From the NCBI GenBank assembly GCA_955652025.1, contig CATPAO010000240.1, forward strand, positions 1 through 14,111: a stretch of 14,111 bases of DNA, in the 5' to 3' direction. Each line of letters begins with the position of its first letter. The stretch's first letter is position 1. The position numbers and the translations under genes are program-made. Under the pieces are notes generated by a model that saw only the letters and a program-made list of their open reading frames with translations, ran no database searches and was not told the origin of the DNA. This DNA is from Casimicrobiaceae bacterium. Its GTDB lineage: Bacteria > Pseudomonadota > Gammaproteobacteria > Burkholderiales > Casimicrobiaceae. Positions 6,190-12,506 of the stretch are shown here, one piece after another.

Positions 6190-9100
6190 ATGGTGCGATC
6201 GATCGACGTCATCGAAACCGGATTGCGAAGTGTGCCGAACTCTTTCGAATCGATGCCGCTGTTGCCGGTAGCGCCGGACGGCGCGGCGATTCGCGCCGTG
6301 TTTCTCGCCGACGAGCGTCCGCTGGTCGCGCGCCTCGCGCAAGATGCCGCCGTCGACAAAACCACCGCCGCGTCGATCGCCGCTTCCGCGCGCACGTGGG
6401 TCGAGGGCGTGCGCGAACACCAGCAGGGAAACGCCGGCGTCGAATCCTTCCTGCATCAATACGACCTGTCGACGCAAGAAGGCGTCCTCTTGATGTGCAT
6501 CGCCGAAGCGCTGCTGCGCATTCCCGACGCCGAAACGGCCGACCTCCTGATCCGCGACAAGCTCTCGCGCGGCGATTGGGAGCGGCACCTCGGCGCGTCG
6601 GACTCGCTGCTCGTCAACGCTTCGACATGGGGCCTGATGCTGACCGGCCGCCTGACGCGCATCGACGCCGATCACGCGCGCGATCCGAAGGCGTGGTACG
6701 AGCGGCTCGTGGCCCGCGCGGGCGAACCGATCGTCCGAGTCGCCCTCCGCCAGGCGATGAAAGTGATGGCCGAGCAATTCGTCATGGGGCGGACGATCGG
6801 CGAGGCGCTCGCGCGAAGCCGCCAGGGCGACAGCGCGCGCTACCGTTATTCGTACGACATGCTGGGCGAAGCCGCGCTCACGGCCGCCGACGCCAAACGC
6901 TATCTCGCCGCGTACGGCGATGCGATCGCGACGATCGGCGCCGGCGTCGCCGATCGCGCCGCGTCGGTCTACGCGCAGCCGTCCATTTCGGTCAAGCTCT
7001 CCGCACTCCACCCGCGCTACGAATATGCACAACGCGGGCGCGTGCTAGCCGAGCTCACGCCTTCGATCGTCCTGCTCGCGCGTACCGCTCGCGATGGCGG
7101 CATCGGCATGACGATCGACGCCGAGGAAGCCGAGCGGCTCGAGCTGTCGCTGGAGCTCTTCGCCCGCGCGCGGCGCGACCCGTCGCTCGCCGGATGGGAG
7201 GGCCTCGGCGTCGCGGTGCAGGCGTATCAGAAGCGCGGCCGTCCCGTCGTGCACTGGCTCTGCGCGCTCGCGCGCGAATCCGGAGTCCGGATTCCGGTAC
7301 GCCTTGTCAAGGGCGCGTACTGGGACACGGAAATCAAGCGCGCGCAGGTGCAAGGCTTGGCCGGCTACCCGGTGTTCACGCGCAAGGCGCACACCGACAT
7401 CTCATATCTCGCCTGTGCCGGCGCGATGCTCGAGGCCGGGCCTCTTTTGTATCCGATGTTCGCGACCCACAACGCGCACACCATCGCGTGGATCGTCGCG
7501 CGCGCCAAGACGGTGGGCGCGGCCGAAATCGAATTCCAGCGGCTGCACGGCATGGGCGAATCGCTCTACGCGCAAGTGATCGATCCGGCGGCGGGGCAGG
7601 CTCGCGCGTGCCGCGTCTACGCGCCGGTGGGAAGCCACCAGGATCTCTTGCCCTACCTTGTGCGGCGGCTCTTGGAAAACGGCGCCAACACGTCGTTCGT
7701 CAACCGAATCGCCGATCCGTCGGTGTCGATCGATGACGTCGTCGCCGACCCGGTCGTGCGCGCCCGCGAGTGGGATTTCGCACCGGCGCCGGCATTGCCG
7801 CTGCCGATCGACCTCTTCGGCGACGAGCGGCGCAACTCTGCCGGCGTGTCGCTCGCCGACCAGGACGCGATGTCGGCGCTCGATGCTTCGCTGGCCGACT
7901 CGGCGGGACGCGAGTGGGTCGCGACGCCGATGCTCACCCGAGCGTCGGCGACCGGCACGGCGCGCGTTATGTTCGATCCCGCGGATCGCCGCGTGCGCAT
8001 CGGCACTGTCGTCGAGGCCGATGCCGCAACCGTCGACCGCGCCTTGCGTGGCCTGGTCGACGGCCAGAGGAACTGGGACGCGTTCGGCGGGGAAGAACGC
8101 GCCCTGATCCTCGATCGCGTCGGCGACACGATCGAGGCCGCACGTGACATCTTCGTCGCGTTGCTCGCGCGCGAAGCGGGCAAGGCGCGCGGCGACGCGA
8201 TCGCCGAGGTGCGCGAGGCCGCCGATTTTTGCCGCTACTACGCTGTCGGCGCGCGACGGCATTTCGCCGCGCCTTTGCCGCTTCCCTCCCCGACCGGCGA
8301 AGCGAACACGCTCGCGCTCCACGGCCGCGGCGTGTTCGCCTGCATCTCGCCGTGGAATTTTCCGCTGGCGATCTTCACGGGCCAGGTCGCCGCGGCGCTC
8401 GCGACCGGGAATGCCGTGGCCGCCAAACCCGCCGAGCAGGCGCCGCTCACCGCGGCGCACGCGGTCCGTTGTCTGCTCCAGGCGGGCGTTCCCGCGGACG
8501 CGCTGGCGCTTCTGCCCGGTGCGGGCGAGATCGTCGGCGCGGCGCTCTGCGCGGACGCGCGGGTGGCCGGCGTCGCGTTCACCGGATCGACCGAGGTCGC
8601 GAGCGCGATCGCACGGATGCTGGCGGCGCGATCGCCGATCGTGCCGTTGATCGCGGAGACCGGCGGCCAGAACGCGATGATCGTCGACAGCTCGGCGCTG
8701 CCGGAGCAGGTCGTCAACGACGCGGTGTTCTCGGCGTTCAACAGCGCGGGACAACGCTGCTCGGCGCTCCGGGTGTTGTGCCTGCAGGAAGACATCGCGC
8801 CGCGCGTGCTCGAATTGATCGAGGGCGCGATGGACGAGCTCGTCATCGGCGATCCCGCGAACGCCGCGACCGACGTCGGCCCGGTGATCGACGAAGATGC
8901 GCGCGCCGCGCTCGAGCGTTACGTCAATGCGATGCACGCGGAAGCGCAGGTCCGTTACCGCGCGCGGCTGCCGGCGGCGTGCGCGCATGGAACGTTCGTC
9001 GCGCCGACACTGATCGTCATCGGCAGCCTTGCACGGATGAAGCGTGAAGTCTTCGGACCGATCCTGCACGTCGTGACCTTCCGCGCCGGGCAGATCGACG

Positions 9101-9399
9101 CGCTCACCGACGCGATCAACGGGTTGGGCTATGGCCTCACGCTCGGCATCCACAGCCGCATCGATAGGACGGTCGATCGCATCGTCGGTCGCGCGCGCGT
9201 CGGCAACCTCTACGTGAACCGCAACATGATCGGCGCCGTCGTCGGCGTGCAGCCCTTCGGTGGCGAGGGATTGTCCGGCACCGGACCCAAGGCCGGCGGT
9301 CCGCATTACCTGTTCCGCTTCGCCGTCGAGCGGACGCTCACCGTCAACACGGCTGCCGCCGGCGGCAACGCCGCGTTGCTCGCGCAGGGCGACGGTTAA
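6190..9399 (+). CDS. putA: Bifunctional proline dehydrogenase / L-glutamate-gamma-semialdehyde dehydrogenase PutA, lacking the RHH domain
   Basis: A 1069-aa enzyme that oxidises proline to P5C with FAD, passing electrons to membrane quinone, and then oxidises the semialdehyde to glutamate with NAD+. After a helical arm, the PRODH barrel (about 200-500) shows YDMLGEAA (222-229), SVKLSALHPRYE with K269, D310 (GMTIDAEEAERL), R371, KGAYWDTEIKRAQ (374-386), Y477 and R492/R493 (VRRLLENGANTSF). These correspond to known flavin and proline contacts of E. coli PutA. The ALDH half has SPWNFP (720-725, N723), FTGSTEVA, general base E823 (AETGGQN) and nucleophile C857 (SAGQRCSAL). Both activities look intact. 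It lacks the N-terminal ribbon-helix-helix repressor domain found in about 1300-residue PutA proteins and any long C-terminal domain. It therefore cannot be assumed to repress itself. The start abuts the preceding stop; the end overlaps folB by 4 nt. Confidence 0.97.
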   Translation: MVRSIDVIETGLRSVPNSFESMPLLPVAPDGAAIRAVFLADERPLVARLAQDAAVDKTTAASIAASARTWVEGVREHQQGNAGVESFLHQYDLSTQEGVLLMCIAEALLRIPDAETADLLIRDKLSRGDWERHLGASDSLLVNASTWGLMLTGRLTRIDADHARDPKAWYERLVARAGEPIVRVALRQAMKVMAEQFVMGRTIGEALARSRQGDSARYRYSYDMLGEAALTAADAKRYLAAYGDAIATIGAGVADRAASVYAQPSISVKLSALHPRYEYAQRGRVLAELTPSIVLLARTARDGGIGMTIDAEEAERLELSLELFARARRDPSLAGWEGLGVAVQAYQKRGRPVVHWLCALARESGVRIPVRLVKGAYWDTEIKRAQVQGLAGYPVFTRKAHTDISYLACAGAMLEAGPLLYPMFATHNAHTIAWIVARAKTVGAAEIEFQRLHGMGESLYAQVIDPAAGQARACRVYAPVGSHQDLLPYLVRRLLENGANTSFVNRIADPSVSIDDVVADPVVRAREWDFAPAPALPLPIDLFGDERRNSAGVSLADQDAMSALDASLADSAGREWVATPMLTRASATGTARVMFDPADRRVRIGTVVEADAATVDRALRGLVDGQRNWDAFGGEERALILDRVGDTIEAARDIFVALLAREAGKARGDAIAEVREAADFCRYYAVGARRHFAAPLPLPSPTGEANTLALHGRGVFACISPWNFPLAIFTGQVAAALATGNAVAAKPAEQAPLTAAHAVRCLLQAGVPADALALLPGAGEIVGAALCADARVAGVAFTGSTEVASAIARMLAARSPIVPLIAETGGQNAMIVDSSALPEQVVNDAVFSAFNSAGQRCSALRVLCLQEDIAPRVLELIEGAMDELVIGDPANAATDVGPVIDEDARAALERYVNAMHAEAQVRYRARLPAACAHGTFVAPTLIVIGSLARMKREVFGPILHVVTFRAGQIDALTDAINGLGYGLTLGIHSRIDRTVDRIVGRARVGNLYVNRNMIGAVVGVQPFGGEGLSGTGPKAGGPHYLFRFAVERTLTVNTAAAGGNAALLAQGDG

Positions 9400-9755
9400 C
9401 CCGACGCGCGCTGGCGCTCGATCTGCACACCCAGCTCGCGCACGCCGGGCAGCGGCGCGAGTTTTGCCACCCGCACCTTGACCGAAGGCGCGCCGAACTC
9501 GTCGAGCACGAGTTGCGCGATGCTTTCGGCGAAGCGCTCGACGAGCGGATGCGGATTGCTCGCGGCCAACGCCTTGATCCGTTCGACGACCGCCGCGTAG
9601 TCGACGGCGTCGGCGAAATCTCCCGACGTGAATGGCCGCGCCGACGGCAGTCCGATTTCGAGGTCGATGCGGATCGTCTGCGGCAGATGCCGCTCCCACT
9701 CGTAAACACCGATTTTGGTCTCGACGCGCAGATCGTGAATGAAGATGGAATTCAT
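9396..9755 (-). CDS. folB: Dihydroneopterin aldolase
   Basis: A 119-aa protein, the usual length, that converts 7,8-dihydroneopterin to 6-hydroxymethyl-dihydropterin plus glycolaldehyde in folate synthesis. Conserved features include the opening IFIHDLRVETKIGVYEWER (4-22) with E21, DYAAVVERI with Y53, E73 (PLVERFAE) and K98 (VRVAKLAPLPGV), matching the substrate-binding and catalytic positions of the family. I chose ATG 9755-9753 because the homologous N-terminus begins MNSIFIHDL. A longer reading from GTG 9782 adds nine residues with no family match and would run into the promoter palindrome. The stop codon overlaps that of putA (TTAA, convergent). No Shine-Dalgarno is seen. It diverges from plsY. 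Confidence 0.95.
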   Translation of the reverse strand: MNSIFIHDLRVETKIGVYEWERHLPQTIRIDLEIGLPSARPFTSGDFADAVDYAAVVERIKALAASNPHPLVERFAESIAQLVLDEFGAPSVKVRVAKLAPLPGVRELGVQIERQRASG

Positions 9756-9782
9756 GGCCGCGCGAGTCAGATGGGACGTCAC

Positions 9783-9804
9783 GTAGAATCGCGGTCGATT
9801 CTAC
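9783..9804. promoter_or_regulatory. Palindromic bidirectional promoter core between folB and plsY
   Basis: GTAGAATCG (9783-9791), cggt, then its exact complement CGATTCTAC (9796-9804). Each arm contains TAGAAT in -10 orientation: 9784-9789 reads toward plsY and 9803-9798 reads toward folB. Predicted transcription starts fall near 9796 (plsY) and 9791 (folB), giving leaders of about 30-37 nt to the GTG at 9827 and the ATG at 9755. The region is only 71 bp, so the two promoters must share it. No good -35 hexamers are visible on either side, so an operator alone is an alternative. Confidence 0.5.
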
Positions 9805-9826
9805 CCGACCCTGGATAAACGAAAAC

Positions 9827-10426
9827 GTGTTGGCGTTCGCGCTCATCGTCGTTGCCGCCTATCTGATCGGCTCCGTGTCGTTCGCCGTCGTCGTGAGCCG
9901 CCTGTTCGACCTCCCCGACCCGCACGAATACGGCTCGGGCAATCCCGGCGCGACGAACGTGCTTCGCAGCGGCAACAAGGCGGCTGCGCTGTTGACGTTG
10001 CTGGGCGACGGCGTCAAGGGCTTCGTCGCTGTTTTCGCGGCGCAATTGTTGGCGCCGCTAACCGGTGCTGCCGAGTCGACTGTAGCCGCCGCCGCGCTCG
10101 CCGTGTTCATCGGCCATTTGTATCCGGTGTTCCACAAGTTCGCCGGCGGCAAAGGTGTGGCCACCGCGGCCGGGATCGTCTTCGCGCTGTATTGGCCGCT
10201 CGGGGTGGTGCTTGCCGTCGTCTGGCTGACGCTCGCGTTCGGCTTCAAGATCAGTTCGGCCGCCGCGCTCGTGACCGCGACGCTGCTGCCGCTCGGCATG
10301 TTCTACGTCTTCGGCGCTTCGCTGATCGCGTGGACGACGGTGCCGGTCGCGCTGCTGCTGTTCTGGCGCCATCGCACCAACATCCGCGAACTGCTGGCCG
10401 GCCGCGAGCGCACGATCGGCCGTTGA
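9827..10426 (+). CDS. plsY: Acyl-phosphate:glycerol-3-phosphate acyltransferase
   Basis: A 199-aa inner-membrane enzyme that acylates glycerol-3-phosphate at position 1 using acyl-phosphate made by PlsX, the first step of phospholipid synthesis. The three cytoplasmic motif regions of the family are present: YGSGNPGATNVLR (35-47), GHLYPVFHKFAGGKGVAT (96-113) and FWRHRTNIRELLAGRE (179-194). About five hydrophobic helices lie between them. It starts with GTG at 9827; the N-terminal helix LAFALIVVAAYLIGS follows at once, as expected for PlsY, and no upstream start fits. The ribosome site is weak (GGA 9813-9815). It converges on tsaD with only 5 nt between the stop codons and no hairpin terminator. 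Confidence 0.96.
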   Translation: MLAFALIVVAAYLIGSVSFAVVVSRLFDLPDPHEYGSGNPGATNVLRSGNKAAALLTLLGDGVKGFVAVFAAQLLAPLTGAAESTVAAAALAVFIGHLYPVFHKFAGGKGVATAAGIVFALYWPLGVVLAVVWLTLAFGFKISSAAALVTATLLPLGMFYVFGASLIAWTTVPVALLLFWRHRTNIRELLAGRERTIGR

Positions 10427-10431
10427 TCGCT

Positions 10432-11469
10432 TCAGGCCGGCGCGGCGAGCGCGTCGAGCGGCCAGCGCGGACGCACGTCGAAGCGGTAGTCCTGCGGCAT
10501 CCCGAACGCGAGGCGCAATGCGCCGGCGTGCGCGATCATCGCGCCGTTGTCGGTGCAGAACGCGAGGTCCGGGAAGAACGCTTCGCCGCCGCGGCGCGCG
10601 ACGTCGGCGATAAGCCGCACACGGAGCTCGCGATTCGCTCCGACGCCGCCCGCCACGACGAGACGCGTGCGCGCGGTCGCGTCGAGCGCCGCGATCGACT
10701 TCGCCACGAGCACGTCGACGACCGCCGCCTGGAATTCGCGCGCGATATCCGCCTTGCGCGCATCGGGCAACGCGATGGGATCGGCGCCGCCGGCTTCGCG
10801 GCGCGCGAGCGTCAACACCGCGGTCTTGAGGCCCGAAAAGCTGAAATCGAGATCGCCGGAATCGAGCATCGGTCGCGGCAACCGTAGGGAGCCCGCGCGC
10901 CCGCGCTCCGCCAACCGGGCCAGCGCCGGACCGCCGGGATAGGGCAATCCCAGGAGCTTGGCGGTCTTGTCGAACGCTTCGCCGGCGGCGTCGTCCTGCG
11001 TATCGCCGAGCAGCCGATAGCGGCCAACCGCGGCGACATCGAAGAGCTGCGTATGTCCGCCCGAGACCAGCAGCGCGACGAAAGGAAACGCTGGTTTCGG
11101 ATCGGCGAGCAACGGCGACAACAGGTGCCCTTCGAGATGGTGGATGCCGATGACGGGCTTGCGAAGCGCGTAGCCCAGCGCGTTCGCGACGCTCGCGCCG
11201 ACCAGCAGCGCGCCCGCCAATCCCGGACCCTGCGTGTAGGCGATGCCGTCCAGATCGGCGAGCTCGACGTCGTCCTCGGCCAGCGTTTTCTGCATCAGTG
11301 GAACGATTCGCCGCACGTGATCGCGCGACGCCAACTCGGGGACGACGCCGCCGAACGCTTCGTGCATGGCGACTTGCGAATGGAGCGCATGCGCCAGCAG
11401 CCCGCGTTCGCTGTCGTAGACCGCGACCCCGGTCTCGTCGCAAGAAGTTTCCAATCCGAGCACGCGCAT
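10432..11469 (-). CDS. tsaD: tRNA N6-adenosine threonylcarbamoyltransferase TsaD
   Basis: A 345-aa protein that transfers threonylcarbamoyl from TC-AMP to A37 of ANN-decoding tRNAs, working with TsaB and TsaE. The family start [19 protein letters not shown] fixes the ATG at 11469-11467; an open frame continues 28 codons upstream but shows no homology and crosses the promoter region. Seen in order: ETSCDET (7-13), IHHLEGH with metal ligands H111 and H115 (109-115), VSGGHTQL (135-142), [19 protein letters not shown] (163-181), FSFSGLKTA (209-217), [13 protein letters not shown] (271-283) and CTDNGAMIA with D307 (305-313). All expected active-site groups are present. There is no Shine-Dalgarno. 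A TACAAT lies 7 nt ahead of the start codon, so the mRNA may be leaderless. The gene is divergent from rpsU. Confidence 0.97.
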   Translation of the reverse strand: MRVLGLETSCDETGVAVYDSERGLLAHALHSQVAMHEAFGGVVPELASRDHVRRIVPLMQKTLAEDDVELADLDGIAYTQGPGLAGALLVGASVANALGYALRKPVIGIHHLEGHLLSPLLADPKPAFPFVALLVSGGHTQLFDVAAVGRYRLLGDTQDDAAGEAFDKTAKLLGLPYPGGPALARLAERGRAGSLRLPRPMLDSGDLDFSFSGLKTAVLTLARREAGGADPIALPDARKADIAREFQAAVVDVLVAKSIAALDATARTRLVVAGGVGANRELRVRLIADVARRGGEAFFPDLAFCTDNGAMIAHAGALRLAFGMPQDYRFDVRPRWPLDALAAPA

Positions 11470-11476
11470 GGCGACG

Positions 11477-11482
11477 ATTGTA
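11477..11482 (-). promoter_or_regulatory. Candidate -10 element TACAAT for tsaD
   Basis: On the minus strand TACAAT occupies 11482-11477. A start site 6-7 nt downstream would fall at about 11470, beside the tsaD ATG (11469). This would give a leaderless or nearly leaderless transcript. No clear -35 hexamer is seen at the right distance, so the element is uncertain. A more distal promoter overlapping the rpsU promoter is the alternative. Confidence 0.4.
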
Positions 11483-11491
11483 CGGGGCCTG

Positions 11492-11520
11492 TTGCTCGGT
11501 GAGCCCGCCGCTGCTACAAT
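11492..11520 (+). promoter_or_regulatory. Sigma-70 promoter for rpsU
   Basis: TTGCTC (11492-11497), a 17-nt spacer, then TACAAT (11515-11520). This is the best-matched promoter in the window, suitable for a ribosomal protein gene. The predicted start near 11527 gives a leader of about 38 nt. It lies on the opposite strand from, and within about 25 nt of, the candidate tsaD -10 element, so the two polymerases could interfere. Confidence 0.7.
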
Positions 11521-11564
11521 TATGGGCTGAACCCGAATTTCGTCACCTAACAAACCCGATATTT

Positions 11565-11777
11565 ATGACCAGCGTTCGCGTACGTGAAAACGAGCCCTTC
11601 GAGGCCGCGCTTCGCCGCTTCAAGCGCACGATCGAGAAGACCGGCCTCCTGACCGAACTTCGCGCCCGCGAGTTCTACGAAAAGCCGACGTCCGAACGCA
11701 AGCGCAAAAAAGCCGCTGCCATCAAGCGCCACTACAAGCGGCTCCGCAGCCAGCAGCTGCCGCCTAAGCTCTACTGA
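11565..11777 (+). CDS. rpsU: Small ribosomal subunit protein bS21
   Basis: A 70-aa, very basic protein of standard length for bS21, which sits near the 3' end of 16S rRNA and helps initiation. Recognisable stretches are [20 protein letters not shown] (4-23), [20 protein letters not shown] (29-48) and [20 protein letters not shown] (51-70). The ATG at 11565 is chosen because the protein family starts MTxVxVREN and an upstream reading adds no homology. The 20 nt before the ATG (11545-11564) contain no AGG, GGA or GAG, so no Shine-Dalgarno is visible even though the promoter is strong. A stable terminator follows 12 nt after the stop codon, making rpsU largely a single-gene transcript. Confidence 0.97.
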   Translation: MTSVRVRENEPFEAALRRFKRTIEKTGLLTELRAREFYEKPTSERKRKKAAAIKRHYKRLRSQQLPPKLY

Positions 11778-11789
11778 CCGGCGGAATCA

Positions 11790-11842
11790 CCGCAAGACAA
11801 TAAAAAGGGGGCGAAGCGATTCGCCCCTTTCTTGTTTTGCGG
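11790..11842 (+). terminator. Intrinsic terminator after rpsU, with extended outer stem
   Basis: The core stem is AAGGGGGCGAA (11805-11815) with TTCGCCCCTTT (11820-11830), 11 pairs including one G-U, closed by a GCGA (GNRA-type) tetraloop and followed by CTTGTTTTG. Outside it, ACAA (11797-11800) can pair with TTGT (11832-11835) and CCGCAA (11790-11795) with TTGCGG (11837-11842), so the whole 53 nt can fold into one long interrupted hairpin. It separates rpsU from yqeY; some readthrough is likely because no separate yqeY promoter is obvious. Confidence 0.88.
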
Positions 11843-11884
11843 CAACCGTCTTACGCCAACCGCCTTAGGGAAACCGCACATGAC
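11843..11884 (+). repeat. Three imperfect 14-bp tandem units before and into yqeY
   Basis: CAACCGTCTTACGC (11843-11856), CAACCGCCTTAGGG (11857-11870) and AAACCGCACATGAC (11871-11884) share an (C/A)AACCG head at 14-nt spacing. The second unit supplies the yqeY ribosome site (AGGG 11867-11870) and the third contains the start codon. Units 1 and 2 match at 11 of 14 positions; the third is much weaker. It may be a decayed duplication or chance. Confidence 0.4.
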
Positions 11885-12326
11885 GCTCAAGGCCAGGATC
11901 ACCGAGGACATGAAGACCGCGATGCGCGCGAGGGACACGGCGCGACTGTCCGCGATCCGGCTCCTGCTGGCCGCCATCAAGCAACGCGAAGTCGATGAGC
12001 GCAAAGACATGTCCGACGCGGACGTCCTCGCGATCATCGACAAGATGGTCAGGCAGCGGAAGGACGCCATCGGCCAATTCGAGGCGGGCAAGCGCAAGGA
12101 TCTGGCCGACGCCGAGCGCGCTGAAATCGGCGTGCTGCAGACGTACCTCCCCGCAGCGCTTTCCGCCGCCGAAATCGACGCGACGATTGCCGCCGTCATT
12201 GCCCGCACCGGTGCGAGCGGACCCGCCACCATGGGCAAGGTTATGGCCGAGCTTAAGGCCGAGCTCGCCGGGCGCGCGGACATGGCGGCGGTTTCGGCGC
12301 AAGTCAAAGCGCAATTGGCGCGCTGA
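11880..12326 (+). CDS. yqeY: GatB/YqeY domain-containing protein
   Basis: A 148-aa soluble, helical protein of the YqeY family. Characteristic parts are MTLKARITEDMKTAMRARD (1-19), LSAIRLLLAAIKQREVDER (23-41), the MVRQRKDAIGQFEAGKR stretch (55-71), LQTYLPAALSAAEID (84-98) and the end TMGKVMAELKAELAGRADMA. The C-terminal half resembles the tRNA-contacting tail domain of GatB, but the role of free-standing YqeY is not established. The start is ATG 11880 with AGGG 9 nt upstream. It sits between rpsU and dnaG, where many bacteria keep it. It probably relies on readthrough of the rpsU terminator or on a promoter I cannot see. Confidence 0.93.
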   Translation: MTLKARITEDMKTAMRARDTARLSAIRLLLAAIKQREVDERKDMSDADVLAIIDKMVRQRKDAIGQFEAGKRKDLADAERAEIGVLQTYLPAALSAAEIDATIAAVIARTGASGPATMGKVMAELKAELAGRADMAAVSAQVKAQLAR

Positions 12327-12381
12327 TTTCGAAGTTGCCGCCCGACCCGACGAGCGGCGCCGGATTGTCCGCGGCCATCCC

Positions 12382-12409
12382 TTCCTTAAGTCGCGCGGCG
12401 GCCTATAAT
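12382..12409 (+). promoter_or_regulatory. Promoter for dnaG (TTCCTT - 16 nt - TATAAT)
   Basis: A perfect TATAAT lies at 12404-12409 in the gap after yqeY, with TTCCTT (12382-12387) 16 nt upstream as a modest -35. The predicted start near 12416 gives a leader of about 90 nt that contains the hairpins at 12436-12468. This gives dnaG (and presumably rpoD beyond the window) expression independent of rpsU. Confidence 0.68.
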
Positions 12410-12435
12410 TCGAAGCGTTCCCTGCCGTGTGGCGC

Positions 12436-12468
12436 GTCCGTGCGGTCGGACCTCCCGTCCGGCCGCAC
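12436..12468 (+). promoter_or_regulatory. Stable hairpin with a competing alternative fold in the dnaG leader
   Basis: GTGCGGTCGGAC (12440-12451) pairs with GTCCGGCCGCAC (12457-12468): 12 pairs, one of them G-U, around the 5-nt loop ctccc. An upstream GTCCG (12436-12440) can instead pair with CGGAC (12447-12451), which would break the larger stem. No T-run follows, so it is not an intrinsic terminator. It may be an attenuation-like or mRNA-processing element, or only a stabilising stem. It lies about 38 nt before the dnaG ATG. Confidence 0.45.
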
Positions 12469-12506
12469 TTGGCGCTGCTTCGATTTAGGCCAGTAGCCAC
12501 AAGTCG

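Noticed and set aside
7402..9846. 814-codon open frame on the minus strand opposite putA
   Set aside because: Arg/Asp/Ala/His-rich composition with no domain, lying opposite a clearly functional PutA. It is the expected by-product of GC-rich third codon positions.
10427..10431. Possible terminator between plsY and tsaD
   Set aside because: Only 5 nt separate the two stop codons and I see no hairpin with a T-run in either reading direction.
11470..11553. 28-residue N-terminal extension of TsaD
   Set aside because: The family N-terminus [13 protein letters not shown] starts at 11469. The extension crosses the rpsU promoter and shows no homology.
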